DNA from: Amnibacterium sp. CER49 | GTDB lineage: Bacteria; Actinomycetota; Actinomycetes; Actinomycetales; Microbacteriaceae | Assembly: GCF_029846255.1 (NCBI RefSeq) | Contig: NZ_JARVWQ010000002.1 | Location: 1,116,001-1,180,000, forward strand | DNA: 64,000 bases | Direction: 5' to 3' | Shown here: positions 32,218 through 40,882 of the stretch, piece after piece | Layout: each line of letters starts with the position of its first letter | Numbering within the stretch: position 1 is the first letter of the stretch | Notes under the pieces: generated by a model | What the model saw: only the letters and a program-made list of their open reading frames with translations | Databases searched by the model: none | What the model was told of the DNA's origin: nothing | Translations under genes and position numbers: made by a program

Positions 32218-33246
32218 TCACCTCGAACCACGTGGGTCGAGGGCGTCGCGCAGGCCGTCACCGAAGAGGTTGAACGCGAGCACGGAGATGAAGATGGCGA
32301 GTCCCGGCAGGAACAGGTACCAGGGGTCGATCTGCACGTAGCCGCCCGCGTCGGAGAGCATCTGCCCCCAGGAGGGCGTCGGCGGGATGACCCCGATGCC
32401 GAGGAAGGAGAGGCCCGCCTCGCCGAGCATGTTGCTCGGGATCGCGAGGGTCGTGTACACGAGGATCGGGCCGACGAGGCTCGGCAGGATCTCGCGGAAC
32501 ATGATGTGGACGTTGCCGGCGCCGAGGCTGCGGGCGGCCTCGACGAACTCCTTCTCGCGCAGCGACAGGACCTGTCCGCGCACGATGCGGCCGATGTAGG
32601 GCCAGCTGAAGAAGCCGAGCACGAAGACGATGACCGCGTAGCGGACCATCGCGGCCGAGCTGATGAAGCCGGTGACCGTGATCAGCGCGATCGAGAAGAG
32701 CAGCACCGGGAACGACAGCAGCACGTCCATGATCCGCGACAGCACGGTGTCGATCCAGCCGCGGTAGAAGCCGGCGATCAGGCCGAGGGCGACGCCGAGG
32801 ACCAGCGACAGCGCCGTCGCGAGGCCGGCGATGACGAGCGAGGTGCGCGCGCCGAAGAGCAGGTTCGTGAGGATGTCCTGCCCGCCGATCGGCGTGATGC
32901 CGAGCCAGAAGCGTCCGCTCACGCCACTGAAGGCCCCGATCGGCATCTGCGTGAGCGGGTCGAGCAGCTTGGCCGCCTCGGCGCCGGAGTTGTGCTGGGC
33001 CGCGTAGTCCTGGCCGTAGAGGCTCGCCAGCGGGTCGGCGAGCGCGGCGAGCAGGATCAGCAGGATGATCACGACGCCGCCCGCCATGGCGGGCTTGTCG
33101 CGGCGGAGGCGCCGCCAGGCGAGGGCCCAGAGGGACCGGCCCTTGATCTGGGCGGGGCCGCGCTGGTCCTCCGGCTCGAGGCCCGCGCCGGTGAGACCGT
33201 CCTCGGCGGCGACGACCTCGAGCTCGTTCGGGCTGCCCAGCGTCAT
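32218..33246 (-). CDS. Peptide-type ABC transporter permease (DppC type)
   Basis: A 342-residue permease with an N-terminal cytoplasmic tail of about 50 residues, a first helix, a periplasmic loop (about residues 70-130) and five more helices. The coupling loop reads EFVEAARSLGAGNVHIMFREILPS. The segment GEAGLSFLGIGVIPPTPSWGQML is diagnostic for DppC/OppC. It is the first gene of the operon dppC-SBP-dppB-dppD-dppF-formamidase, an unusual order because the binding protein usually comes first. An AAAGGGG ribosome binding site precedes the ATG. Confidence 0.92.
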   Translation of the reverse strand: MTLGSPNELEVVAAEDGLTGAGLEPEDQRGPAQIKGRSLWALAWRRLRRDKPAMAGGVVIILLILLAALADPLASLYGQDYAAQHNSGAEAAKLLDPLTQMPIGAFSGVSGRFWLGITPIGGQDILTNLLFGARTSLVIAGLATALSLVLGVALGLIAGFYRGWIDTVLSRIMDVLLSFPVLLFSIALITVTGFISSAAMVRYAVIVFVLGFFSWPYIGRIVRGQVLSLREKEFVEAARSLGAGNVHIMFREILPSLVGPILVYTTLAIPSNMLGEAGLSFLGIGVIPPTPSWGQMLSDAGGYVQIDPWYLFLPGLAIFISVLAFNLFGDGLRDALDPRGSR

Positions 33247-33274
33247 CGCCGCACCCCTTTCCGCATGTTCCAGG

Positions 33275-33342
33275 GTCCGGATGGGGCCGGACCGTCCACG
33301 GCACGCCGGCGGCGCCTCGAGTGGTCACCCACCTCGGCGCCG
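33275..33342 (-). promoter_or_regulatory. Structured 5' leader of the ABC importer operon
   Basis: Two features lie between the predicted transcription start (about 33357) and dppC. One is a 6-bp GTCCGG/CCGGAC hairpin (33275-33292). The other is an imperfect inverted repeat bounded by GGCGCC words (33311-33316 and 33336-33341) around GTGGTCACCCAC. Either could be an operator or attenuator. I cannot name a regulator. Confidence 0.35.
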
Positions 33343-33363
33343 TCTCCCGGCGAAGTCGAAGGT

Positions 33364-33392
33364 AGCGTAAGGACCGCGCCGCTCCCGGCCAA
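33364..33392 (-). promoter_or_regulatory. Candidate promoter of the ABC importer operon
   Basis: On the minus strand TTGGCC (33387-33392) and TACGCT (33364-33369) are 17 nt apart. They lie about 118 nt before the dppC-type start. Confidence 0.4.
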
Positions 33393-33560
33393 AATGGGAG
33401 AGGGAATTCGTTACACGCTGGAAACCGGAGCGAGAACGCCGGACGACATCCGAGGGGATTCTGTGCGTCGTCAAGGGGTGAGCCGCACGATCATTGCGTC
33501 TCGCACCGCTTCGCGCTGCACGCCCTCAGGACGCTCCGGGCACCCCTCCGGGAGTCGCGG
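33393..33560. other. Intergenic stretch between the ABC operon promoter and the CPBP gene
   Basis: Together with 33247-33392 this is a gene-free stretch of 314 nt between divergent genes. It is AT-richer than its surroundings around AATTCGTTACACG. No protein-coding frame with normal codon use and no RNA fold that I recognise is present. A promoter for the CPBP gene must lie here but is not clear. Confidence 0.4.
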
Positions 33561-34328
33561 GTGAGCGCGGAGCCCGGTCTCGAGGCTCCGGTGCGGCCCG
33601 CCCGACCCGGCCGCGAGGTGCTCCTCGTGCTCGGTCTGTCGCTCGGCGCCTCGGCGGTCTACGCGGCGGTCTCGCTCGCCGACTCGCTCTCGCGGGGCCC
33701 GCTCAAGGGGCAGACGACGACCCTGAACCCGAGCCAGAGCGACCGGCCCGTGTTCGACCTCATCTACCAGCTGCTCGGGCTCGCGACCGACCTCGTGCCG
33801 GTGCTGCTCGCCCTCTACCTGCTCGGTGCCGGCGCGCTGCGCCGGATCGGGCTCGACGCCCGTCGCCCCCGCTTCGACCTGGTCGCCGGGGTCGTCCTCG
33901 CGCTCTGCATCGGCCTGCCCGGGCTCGGGCTCTACTTCGGCGCCGTCGCGCTCGGCCTGAACCTGCAGGTGGCGACGAGCGGCATCGGACCGCAGTGGTA
34001 CGCGATCCCCGTGCTCGTGCTCTCGGCGCTCCGCGCCGCGGTGCAGGAGGAGGTGATCGTCGTCGGCTACCTCTTCACCCGGCTCGACGAGCTGCGCTGG
34101 CGGCCGTGGCTCGTCGTCGCCGCCAGCGCGCTGCTGCGCGGCTCGTACCACCTCTACCAGGGCTTCGGCGGCTTCGTCGGCAACGCCGTCATGGGCGTCG
34201 TCTTCGGCCTGGTCTACCGCCGCTTCGGCCGCGTCGCGCCCCTCGTCGTGGCCCACTTCCTGCTCGACTTCGTGAGCTTCGTCGGCTACGACCTGCTGAA
34301 GGCGCTCGCGCCCGGGCTGCTGCCGTGA
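33561..34328 (+). CDS. CPBP-family intramembrane protease-like protein
   Basis: A 255-residue membrane protein with about seven helices. The CPBP (Abi/CAAX-processing) motifs are present: E163-E164 in VQEEVIVVGYLFTRL, H197 in RGSYHLYQG, and H232 with D236 in VAHFLLDFVSF. These are the putative catalytic residues of glutamate-type intramembrane proteases. Bacterial members cleave lipoprotein-like or peptide substrates or act in bacteriocin immunity; the role here is unknown. The GTG start has a GGGAG upstream. The stop overlaps the GTG of the following GNAT gene (GTGA), so both are coupled. Confidence 0.85.
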   Translation: MSAEPGLEAPVRPARPGREVLLVLGLSLGASAVYAAVSLADSLSRGPLKGQTTTLNPSQSDRPVFDLIYQLLGLATDLVPVLLALYLLGAGALRRIGLDARRPRFDLVAGVVLALCIGLPGLGLYFGAVALGLNLQVATSGIGPQWYAIPVLVLSALRAAVQEEVIVVGYLFTRLDELRWRPWLVVAASALLRGSYHLYQGFGGFVGNAVMGVVFGLVYRRFGRVAPLVVAHFLLDFVSFVGYDLLKALAPGLLP

Positions 34329-35116
34329 CGCGTCCGTCGCTCGCCTTCGCCACGGACGTCGCCGCGCGGCTGCTCGAGGGCGGCGTGCTCGAGCGGCACG
34401 AGGGTCACCGGGTGGTGCGGACCCCCGCGAACCCGGCCTTCCGCTGGGGCAACTTCGTGCTCGCCGACGCCGGGGCCGACCTGACCGCCCCGGAGCGGTG
34501 GGCCGCGGCGCACGCGGCGGCCTTCCCCGGCGCGGGCTTCGTCAGCATCGGCGTCGACGAGGCCGAGCCTCACGTCGACGAGGCGGCCTGGACCGCCGCC
34601 GGGTTCACCGTGGAGCACGCGGTGGTGCTCGAAGCGCCGGCGGCTCGGATCGCTGCCGAGCAGCCGTCCCCCTCCGTCGCCGTCGAGGAGGTCCTGGACG
34701 ACGCCGGCTGGGCCGACGTGCTCGCGATCGAGCTCGAGCTCGGCCCTCCCGACGACCCGGCCTCCGCCCCGTTCGCGACGGCCCGGGTCGCCGCGCAGCG
34801 CGCCGCGACGGCCCGCGGCCTCGGCGTCTGGCTCGGCGCGCGGCCCGACGCCCGGATCGTCTCGGCGCTGGGGCTCTACCCGCTCGCGGACGGCGTCGCG
34901 CGCTACCAGAACGTCGGCACGCTGTCCCGTGCGCGGCGCCAGGGCCTCGCCGGCGCCCTCGTCCGCGCGGGCGCCCGAGCGGCGCTGGAGCGGGGGCGGA
35001 CGCGCCTCGTGATCGTGGCCGATCCGGACGGGCCCGCCATCGCGCTCTACCGACGGCTCGGCTTCACCGGCACCGAGACGCAGGTGCAGCTCACCCGCCT
35101 CGCGCCGCCCGCCTGA
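34325..35116 (+). CDS. GNAT-family N-acetyltransferase, two-lobed
   Basis: A 263-residue protein. The C-terminal half contains the GNAT core: VARYQNVGTLSRARRQGLAGALVRAG is motif A, with an RRQGLAG acetyl-CoA loop, and PDGPAIALYRRLGFTGTETQ is motif B. The N-terminal half (RWGNFVLADAG, GFVSIGVDEAEP) is a degenerate GNAT-like lobe, giving the tandem fold known in several actinobacterial acetyltransferases. The substrate is unknown. The GTG start at 34325 overlaps the CPBP stop. No terminator is evident before the next promoter. Confidence 0.82.
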   Translation: MTRPSLAFATDVAARLLEGGVLERHEGHRVVRTPANPAFRWGNFVLADAGADLTAPERWAAAHAAAFPGAGFVSIGVDEAEPHVDEAAWTAAGFTVEHAVVLEAPAARIAAEQPSPSVAVEEVLDDAGWADVLAIELELGPPDDPASAPFATARVAAQRAATARGLGVWLGARPDARIVSALGLYPLADGVARYQNVGTLSRARRQGLAGALVRAGARAALERGRTRLVIVADPDGPAIALYRRLGFTGTETQVQLTRLAPPA

Positions 35117-35166
35117 CCGTCCTGCGCATTCGGGTTACATGGATGTCATTCGCGGTGGGGCATCCG

Positions 35167-35172
35167 TAGCCT
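35167..35172 (+). promoter_or_regulatory. -10 hexamer TAGCCT before a leaderless upstream peptide
   Basis: TAGCCT ends 7 nt before a GTG at 35180, the same geometry as the other leaderless starts in this window. That GTG is out of frame with the 2H phosphoesterase gene, so the transcript appears to begin with a short reading frame. Confidence 0.45.
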
Positions 35173-35179
35173 TCGTTCC

Positions 35180-35215
35180 GTGAGGACGCCCCTGACCGGC
35201 GCGTGCGGCCGCTGA
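35180..35215 (+). CDS. Putative leaderless 11-codon upstream reading frame
   Basis: GTG at 35180 reads MRTPLTGACGR and stops at TGA 35213-35215, whose last base is the A of the ATG of the next gene (TGATG). The frame starts 7 nt after a TAGCCT hexamer, so the first base of the mRNA would be the start codon. Such leaderless upstream peptides with cysteine codons act as translational attenuators in mycobacteria; only one cysteine (C9) is present here. Expression and regulation are inference. Confidence 0.35.
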   Translation: MRTPLTGACGR

Positions 35216-35757
35216 TGGTGCAGAGCGTCGAGCTGCTGCTCGATCCCGCCGCCGAGGACCGGGTGCGCGCGGACTGGGACGCGCTCGCCGCCGTCGACCT
35301 GCCGAGCCTCGCCTCAAACGCCCACGAGAGCAACCGGCCGCACGTGACCGTCGCGGTCGCCGAGACCGGCCTCACGCCGGCCCTGGACGGCCTGCAGGCC
35401 GTCTTCCGCGGCTGGGAGCTCGCCACCGAGGGCCTCGCCGGCATCGTGGGCGGTCCCGTGCTGTTCGGCGGCCAGCGCGGCCGCTGGGTGCTCGCCCGGC
35501 AGATCGTGCCGTCGCGGCCCCTGCTCACGATGCACAGCGCCGTCCACCGGATGATCGCCCTGGAGGCGCCCGGCGCGGAGGTCGTCGACCAGACCGTGCC
35601 GGACGGCTGGACCGCCCACGTCACGATCGCGCGCCGCATCCCCGCAGGGCGGCTGGCCGAGGCCCTCGGGCTGCTCGATCCCGATCCGCTCCCCTGCCGC
35701 TTCGTCGCCGCCCGGCTGTGGGACGGCGGCGCGAGGACGGTGACGCCGCTGGCCTGA
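35215..35757 (+). CDS. 2'-5' RNA ligase-type 2H phosphoesterase
   Basis: A 180-residue protein of the 2H phosphoesterase superfamily. The two catalytic HxTx motifs are H43-V-T45-V (RPHVTVAVAE) and H135-V-T137-I (AHVTIARR), about 90 residues apart as in LigT/ThpR and YjcG-like proteins. Members hydrolyse cyclic 2',3'-phosphates of RNA or nucleotides, or join tRNA halves in vitro. The biological substrate is unknown. ATG 35215 was chosen because the protein then begins MVQSVELLLDP, the usual family N-terminus, and because it overlaps the stop of the upstream peptide. An in-frame GTG at 35203 is the alternative. A strong hairpin follows. Confidence 0.82.
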   Translation: MVQSVELLLDPAAEDRVRADWDALAAVDLPSLASNAHESNRPHVTVAVAETGLTPALDGLQAVFRGWELATEGLAGIVGGPVLFGGQRGRWVLARQIVPSRPLLTMHSAVHRMIALEAPGAEVVDQTVPDGWTAHVTIARRIPAGRLAEALGLLDPDPLPCRFVAARLWDGGARTVTPLA

Positions 35758-35786
35758 GGCGGCTCGTGACCGGGCCGCCTCAGGCC
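35751..35786. terminator. Bidirectional terminator between the 2H phosphoesterase gene and gcvP
   Basis: A perfect 13-bp stem (35751-35763 with 35774-35786, GGCCTGAGGCGGC and complement) has a 10-nt loop. It overlaps the stop codon of the plus-strand gene and ends 6 nt before the gcvP stop, so it can serve both converging transcripts. Confidence 0.85.
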
Positions 35787-35792
35787 TCCCGA

Positions 35793-38717
35793 TCACGCGA
35801 AGGCGTCGACCGGCGGGCAGGCGCACACGAGGTTGCGGTCGCCGTACGCCTGGTCGATGCGCCGCACCGGCGGCCAGTACTTGCCGCGCACGGCCCGCAG
35901 CCGGTCGGCGCCCTTGCCCCCGTGAGCGAGGACGGTCTCGAAGGGGTAAGCGGCGGTGCGCCGGTCGTACGGGTGCGTCCACTCGTCCGCGGTGACCGCC
36001 TGCGCCGTGTGCGGGGCGTTCCTCAGGGGGTTGTCGTCGGCGGCCCACTCCCCCGCGCCCACGCGGTCGGCCTCGGCACGGATCGCCCGCATCGCGGCGA
36101 CGAAGCGGTCGAGCTCGGCGAGGTCCTCGCTCTCGGTCGGCTCGACCATGAGCGTGCCCGGCACCGGGAACGACATCGTCGGCGCGTGGAAGCCGTGGTC
36201 GATGAGACGCTTCGCCACGTCGTCGACGGTCACCCCGGTCTCCGCGGTCAGCGGCCGGAGATCGAGGATGCACTCGTGCGCGACGAGGCCGTCCTCGCCC
36301 CGGTAGAGCACCGGGTAGGCGTCGGCGAGGCGCGCGGCCACGTAGTTCGCCGCGAGCACCGCGGCGTCGGTGGCGGCGCGGAGGCCGTCGCGGCCCATCA
36401 TCCGCACGTAGGCCCACGAGATCGGCAGGATGCCCGGTGACCCGTAGGGGGCGGCGGCGACGGGCGGCCCGTCGAAGACCCGCGCGTCCTGGGCGAAGGG
36501 ATGGCCCGGCAGGTACGCGGCGAGGTGCTGCTTCGCGGCCACCGGGCCGACACCGGGGCCCCCGCCGCCGTGGGGGATGCAGAACGTCTTGTGCAGGTTC
36601 AGGTGCGAGACGTCGCCGCCGAAGTCGCCGAAGCGGGCGTGGCCGAGCAGCGCGTTGAGGTTCGCGCCGTCGACGTACACCTGCCCGCCGGCGGCGTGCA
36701 CCGCGTCGGTGACCTGCCGCACCTGCTCCTCGTAGACGCCGTGCGTCGACGGGTAGGTGATCATGAGGGCCGCGAGGTCGTCGGCGTGCTGCGCGATCTT
36801 CGCGTGCAGGTCGGCGAGGTCGACGTTGCCGAGCTCGTCGCAGGCGACGACCACGACCTTCATGCCGGCGAGCACCGCGCTCGCGGCGTTCGTGCCGTGC
36901 GCGGACGACGGGATGAGGCACACGGTGCGCCCCTCGCCGCCGTTCGCCCGGTGGTACGCGCGGATCGCGAGGAGACCCGCGAGCTCGCCCTGGCTGCCCG
37001 CGTTCGGCTGCAGGCTCACCGCGTCGTAGCCGGTGAGCTCGCTGAGCCAGCCCTCCAGCTGACGGATCAGCTCGAGCGACCCGGCCACGTCGTCCGCGGG
37101 GGCGAACGGGTGCAGGTCCGCGAACTCGGGCCAGGTGACGGCCGCCATCTCGGTCGCGGCGTTCAGCTTCATCGTGCACGAGCCGAGCGGGATCATGCCG
37201 CGGTCGAGCGCGTAGTCGAGGTCGGCGAGGTACTTGAGGTACCGCATCATCGCCGTCTCGCTGTGGAAGGTGTTGAACACCGGGTGGGTGAGGTACTCGC
37301 TCTCGCGGGCGAGCCCGGCGGGCAGGCCGTCCGGGGCGTCGACGTCCTGCTCCGGGGCGTCCTCGAGGCCGAGCGCGGCGACGAGGTCGGGCTGGAAGCG
37401 GGCGGCGTCGGCGGCGGTGACCTCGTCGAACGCGATGCCGACCGTCGTCGCATCGACCCGGCGGAGCCAGACGCCGTGCTCCCGGGCCCGAGCGAGGGCC
37501 GCGTCCGCGTCCTGCACCCCGACGAGGATCGTGTCGAAGAACTGCTCCGACCTGACCTCGGCGCCGCGGCGGCGCAGCTCCGCCGCCGCGGACAGGGCGG
37601 CCGCGTGCACGTCGCGAGCGATGCGGCGCAGGCCCGCAGGGCCGTGGTAGACGGCGTACATCGACGCCATGACGGCGAGCAGCACCTGCGCGGTGCAGAT
37701 GTTGCTCGTCGCCTTCTCGCGGCGGATGTGCTGCTCGCGCGCCTGCAGGCTGAGCCGGTAGGCGGGCGCGCCGTCGGCGTCGACGCTCACGCCGACGAGC
37801 CGGCCCGGCAGCTGCCGCTCCAGGCCGGCGCGCACCGCGAGGTAGCCCGCGTGCGGGCCGCCCATCGCCATCGGCACGCCGAAGCGCTGCGTGGTGCCGG
37901 CGGCGACGTCGGCGCCGAGCTCGCCCGGCGCCTTCAGCAGCGTCGCGGCGAGCAGGTCGGCGGCCGCGACGGCGATCGCGCCCCGCCCGTGCGCCGCCGC
38001 GATCACGGCCGACGGGTCCCAGACCCGGCCGGATGCGCCCGGGTACTGGACGAGCACGCCGAAGCAGTCGCCCTCGGGCAGGCCTGCGCCCTGCAGGTCG
38101 GCGAGCACCAGCTCGATGCCGACGGCGGCGGCCCGCCCCGACAGCACCGCGAGGGTCTGGGGCAGCGTGTCGGCGTCGACGACGAAGCGGTCCGTGCGCG
38201 CCTTGCTCGCGCGGCGGGCGAGCAGCATCGCCTCCACGACGGCGGTCGCCTCGTCGAGCATCGACGCGTTCGCGGTGGCGAGCCCCGTGAGGTCCGAGAC
38301 CATCGTCTGGAAGTTCAGCAGCGCCTCGAGGCGGCCCTGCGAGATCTCCGGCTGGTACGGCGTGTAGGCGGTGTACCAGCTCGGGTTCTCGAGCACGTTG
38401 CGGCGGATGACCGCGGGGGTGAGCGTGCCGGAGTAGCCGAGACCGATCATCGAGGTGCGGACCGTGTTCCGGGCCGCGAGGGCGCGGAGCTCGGCGAGCG
38501 CCTCCGCCTCGGTCGCGGCGGCCGGCAGCACGGTCGGCGCGTCGGCCTCGATCTGGATCGTGTCGGGCACCGCGGTGGCGAGCAGCGTGTCGACGTCGGG
38601 CTGCCCGACGGCCTCGAGCATGCGCCGCTGCGCCTCGGCGTCGGTGCCGATGTGGCGCGCGGCGAACGCGGACGAGCCCTCGAGCGCCGTCGCGGGCTTC
38701 GTGGTCAGGTCGGTCAT
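35793..38717 (-). CDS. gcvP: Glycine dehydrogenase (decarboxylating), P-protein
   Basis: A 974-residue PLP enzyme of the glycine cleavage system. It decarboxylates glycine and passes the aminomethyl group to the lipoyl arm of GcvH. This is the fused long form. The N-terminal half ([21 protein letters not shown] to about 450) is the degenerate partner domain. The C-terminal half holds the PLP lysine K710 in [17 protein letters not shown], the glycine-rich phosphate region [12 protein letters not shown], and VDGANLNAL. The ATG at 38717 overlaps the gcvH stop by 4 nt. It is the last gene of gcvT-gcvH-gcvP, controlled by the upstream glycine riboswitch. Confidence 0.96.
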   Translation of the reverse strand: MTDLTTKPATALEGSSAFAARHIGTDAEAQRRMLEAVGQPDVDTLLATAVPDTIQIEADAPTVLPAAATEAEALAELRALAARNTVRTSMIGLGYSGTLTPAVIRRNVLENPSWYTAYTPYQPEISQGRLEALLNFQTMVSDLTGLATANASMLDEATAVVEAMLLARRASKARTDRFVVDADTLPQTLAVLSGRAAAVGIELVLADLQGAGLPEGDCFGVLVQYPGASGRVWDPSAVIAAAHGRGAIAVAAADLLAATLLKAPGELGADVAAGTTQRFGVPMAMGGPHAGYLAVRAGLERQLPGRLVGVSVDADGAPAYRLSLQAREQHIRREKATSNICTAQVLLAVMASMYAVYHGPAGLRRIARDVHAAALSAAAELRRRGAEVRSEQFFDTILVGVQDADAALARAREHGVWLRRVDATTVGIAFDEVTAADAARFQPDLVAALGLEDAPEQDVDAPDGLPAGLARESEYLTHPVFNTFHSETAMMRYLKYLADLDYALDRGMIPLGSCTMKLNAATEMAAVTWPEFADLHPFAPADDVAGSLELIRQLEGWLSELTGYDAVSLQPNAGSQGELAGLLAIRAYHRANGGEGRTVCLIPSSAHGTNAASAVLAGMKVVVVACDELGNVDLADLHAKIAQHADDLAALMITYPSTHGVYEEQVRQVTDAVHAAGGQVYVDGANLNALLGHARFGDFGGDVSHLNLHKTFCIPHGGGGPGVGPVAAKQHLAAYLPGHPFAQDARVFDGPPVAAAPYGSPGILPISWAYVRMMGRDGLRAATDAAVLAANYVAARLADAYPVLYRGEDGLVAHECILDLRPLTAETGVTVDDVAKRLIDHGFHAPTMSFPVPGTLMVEPTESEDLAELDRFVAAMRAIRAEADRVGAGEWAADDNPLRNAPHTAQAVTADEWTHPYDRRTAAYPFETVLAHGGKGADRLRAVRGKYWPPVRRIDQAYGDRNLVCACPPVDAFA

Positions 38718-39094
38718 GCGCCCTCCGTCATCCGCTTGTACTCGTCGTGGTCGAGCAGCCGGGGCAGCTCGGTGACCCGGACGCGCAGCAGCCAGCCGCG
38801 GCCGAACGGGTCGCCGTTCACCACCTCGGGCGATGCGGCGACCTCGTCGTTCACCTCCTCGACGACGCCGGTGACCGGCGCGTAGAGCTCGCCGACCGAC
38901 TTCGTCGACTCGAGCTCCCCCACGACCTCGCCCGCCGTCACCTCCGTGCCGACCGCCGGCAGGTCGACGAACACGATGTCGCCGAGCCGGTTCGCCGCGT
39001 AGTCGGTGATGCCGACCGTGGCGATCCCGGCGTCGCCGTCGGCGTCGACCCACTCGTGCTCGGCGGTGTAGCGGAGCTCCTGCTCGCCCTTCAT
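38714..39094 (-). CDS. gcvH: Glycine cleavage system H protein
   Basis: A 126-residue lipoyl carrier. The lipoylation site is K65 in [18 protein letters not shown], within the conserved ESXKA-type hairpin. YTAEHEWV near the N-terminus and [11 protein letters not shown] near the C-terminus are the usual H-protein landmarks. It shuttles the aminomethyl intermediate from GcvP to GcvT and is reoxidised by dihydrolipoyl dehydrogenase, whose gene is not in the window. The ATG start lies 1 nt after the gcvT stop. The stop overlaps gcvP. Confidence 0.96.
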   Translation of the reverse strand: MKGEQELRYTAEHEWVDADGDAGIATVGITDYAANRLGDIVFVDLPAVGTEVTAGEVVGELESTKSVGELYAPVTGVVEEVNDEVAASPEVVNGDPFGRGWLLRVRVTELPRLLDHDEYKRMTEGA

Positions 39095-39095
39095 G

Positions 39096-40235
39096 TCAGG
39101 CCTTTCGCTTGTAGAACGGGAGGGGGACGACGGTCACGGGCAGCCCCGTGCCGCGCACGTCGATCGAGAGCTCGGCGGCCCGGGCGTCCTGGTCGACGTA
39201 GGCCATGGCGATCGGGTGGCCGAGCGTGGGGCTCAGCGCGCCGCTCGTCACGACGCCGACCTCGCGGTCGCCGGCGCGGACCGGGTAGCCCTTCCGGCCG
39301 GCGCGACGGCCCTCGGCGGCGAGGCCGACGAGCACGCGGCCCGAGCCCGCCTCGGTCGCCTCGACGGCGGCGCGGCCCACGTAGTCGGCCCGCTTCTCGC
39401 GGCGGACGAGACGGCCGAGACCGGCCTGCTGCGGCGTGGTGACGGGCAGCAGCTCGTTGCCGTAGAGGGGCATGCCGGCCTCGAGGCGGAGGGTGTCGCG
39501 GGCGGCGAGCCCGACGGGCAGCACGCCGGAGCCGCGTCCGGTGGAGAGCAGCGCCGACCACAGCTCGGCCAGCACGCCCGACGCGGTGAAGATCTCGAAG
39601 CCGTACTCGCCGGTGTAGCCGGTCCGCGCGACGAGGACGGGGTGGCCCCGGAACTCGCCCGCGAGGAAGCGGTAGTTGCCGAGGCCGCGGACGAGCTCGG
39701 CGAAGCGCTCCTCGGTCCGGCCGTCGCCGTCGGCCGAGAACCCGCCGGTCTCGAGCAGCACGTCGAGCGACAGCGGCCCCTGCAGGGCGATCAGCCCGAC
39801 GTCGTCCGACTCGTCCTGCACCGCGCAGTCGAAGGCCGCGGCGCGCTCGCGGAGCGCGGCGGCGACGACCTCACGGTTCGCGGCGTTCGCGACGACGAGG
39901 AAGCGGTCCTGCCCCGTGCGGTAGACGACGAGGTCGTCGAGGACGCCGCCCTGCTCGTTCAGCAGCAGCGTGTAGCGGGCCCGGCCCTCCTCGACGAGGG
40001 AGAGCTCGCCGAGCAGCGCGGCGTCGAGGGCCTCGGCGGCCTGCGGGCCGAGCACCACGATCTCACCCATGTGGGAGAGGTCGAAGAGCCCCGCGGCGGT
40101 GCGCACGGCGGTGTGCTCCGCGAGCTCGCTGCCGAACTTGAGCGGCATCTCCCAGCCGCCGAAGTCGGTGAACGCGGCGCCCTCGCGCACATGGACGTCG
40201 TGCAGGGGCGATCGGCGGGACGACGGTTCGGTCAC
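39096..40235 (-). CDS. gcvT: Aminomethyltransferase, glycine cleavage T protein
   Basis: A 379-residue tetrahydrofolate-dependent enzyme. It takes the aminomethyl group from GcvH, releasing ammonia and 5,10-methylene-THF. Family markers are [15 protein letters not shown] near the N-terminus, [15 protein letters not shown], the folate/substrate segment [13 protein letters not shown], and [14 protein letters not shown]. The GTG start at 40235 was chosen because an AGGAGA ribosome binding site lies 5 nt upstream and the longer frame runs into the riboswitch. It is the first gene of the operon, 46 nt after the end of the glycine riboswitch. Confidence 0.95.
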   Translation of the reverse strand: MTEPSSRRSPLHDVHVREGAAFTDFGGWEMPLKFGSELAEHTAVRTAAGLFDLSHMGEIVVLGPQAAEALDAALLGELSLVEEGRARYTLLLNEQGGVLDDLVVYRTGQDRFLVVANAANREVVAAALRERAAAFDCAVQDESDDVGLIALQGPLSLDVLLETGGFSADGDGRTEERFAELVRGLGNYRFLAGEFRGHPVLVARTGYTGEYGFEIFTASGVLAELWSALLSTGRGSGVLPVGLAARDTLRLEAGMPLYGNELLPVTTPQQAGLGRLVRREKRADYVGRAAVEATEAGSGRVLVGLAAEGRRAGRKGYPVRAGDREVGVVTSGALSPTLGHPIAMAYVDQDARAAELSIDVRGTGLPVTVVPLPFYKRKA

Positions 40236-40260
40236 AGGGCTCTCCTGGCGCTCCAGATGT

Positions 40261-40278
40261 GCCGGACGGGTGTCCGGC
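40261..40278 (-). promoter_or_regulatory. Hairpin between the glycine riboswitch and gcvT
   Basis: GCCGGAC/GTCCGGC, a perfect 7-bp stem with a 4-nt loop, lies just after the second aptamer and 26 nt before the gcvT start. It is a candidate part of the expression platform. A U run is missing, so control may act on translation or Rho-dependent termination rather than intrinsic termination. Confidence 0.45.
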
Positions 40279-40280
40279 CG

Positions 40281-40460
40281 CTCCCCCTCTGTCGCTGCGC
40301 CTGAGAGATTCGGTGCCGCTCGCGGCACCTTTCACCGTGGGCGGGAGCCCGTGGATGGGCTCCGCTTTCCAGAGCGGCCAGTCCGACGCGGTGCTGGACC
40401 TGAGAGATTGCCGGGGAGGTTGCTCCTTCGGTGCCGGGCGTGCCCGGCTCTCCCGCGTCG
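40281..40460 (-). promoter_or_regulatory. Tandem glycine riboswitch
   Basis: The minus strand carries two glycine aptamers in series. The first (about 40375-40460) has GGGAGAGCC, GCACCGAAGGAGCAA and AATCTCTCAGG. The second (about 40281-40372) has the GGTGAAAGGTGCC variant, CACCGAATCTCTCAGG and GACAGAGGGG. The AATCTCTCAGG signature occurs twice (complement at 40399-40409 and 40300-40310), which shows the tandem organisation. Glycine binding is expected to switch on gcvT-gcvH-gcvP. Boundaries are by eye. Confidence 0.9.
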
Positions 40461-40498
40461 GCCGTACGGCCACGTGTGTTCGGTTGTCGGGAAGGAGC

Positions 40499-40882
40499 CT
40501 AACCGAGCGGACCGGCGCCGCTCGCACCCTCCTGCTGCAACCAGTCGAGCGCGGCGTCGCGCTGCCCCGGCGGGAAGACGCGCACCTCGAGGCCGCGCTC
40601 CGCGGCGCCCCGGGTCGCGCCGTCGGCGAGGAAGCCCTTGTCCGTGACGAGCGCCGCGCGACGCACGGCGCCGAGCAGCGGCGACGAGGCGAGCTCGCGC
40701 AGCGCGCCGAGCCCCGTGACGAGGCCGAGGCGGCGGACGACGCCGAGGAGGCGCACCGAGCCGTGCTCGCGCACGACCTGGTCGACGACGCGAGCGGCGT
40801 CGCGGACGGCGCCGCCGCCGAAGCCGCCGTCGACGACCACCTCGACGACGTCGGTGCCGGGCAGCGGGGTGGCGGCGAGCAT
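40499..40882 (-). CDS. Small STAS/SpoIIAA-like domain protein, function unknown
   Basis: A 127-residue soluble protein with alternating strands and helices (VVEVVVDGGFGGGAVRDAARVVDQVVREHG, SVRLLGVVRRLG, RAALVTDKGFLADGA, LEVRVFPPGQRDAALDWLQQE). This is the pattern of the STAS/SpoIIAA-like fold seen in small actinobacterial proteins. I recognise no enzyme motif. Its ATG overlaps the TGA of the LON-domain gene by one base (TGATG), so the pair is translationally coupled and may act together. Downstream lies the glycine riboswitch region. Confidence 0.65.
   Translation of the reverse strand: MLAATPLPGTDVVEVVVDGGFGGGAVRDAARVVDQVVREHGSVRLLGVVRRLGLVTGLGALRELASSPLLGAVRRAALVTDKGFLADGATRGAAERGLEVRVFPPGQRDAALDWLQQEGASGAGPLG

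Noticed and set aside
35793-39053. Apparent N-terminal extension of GcvP into gcvH
   Set aside because: The extension is an out-of-frame reading of gcvH. GcvP starts at 38717 with MTDLTTKP and a 4-nt overlap with gcvH.
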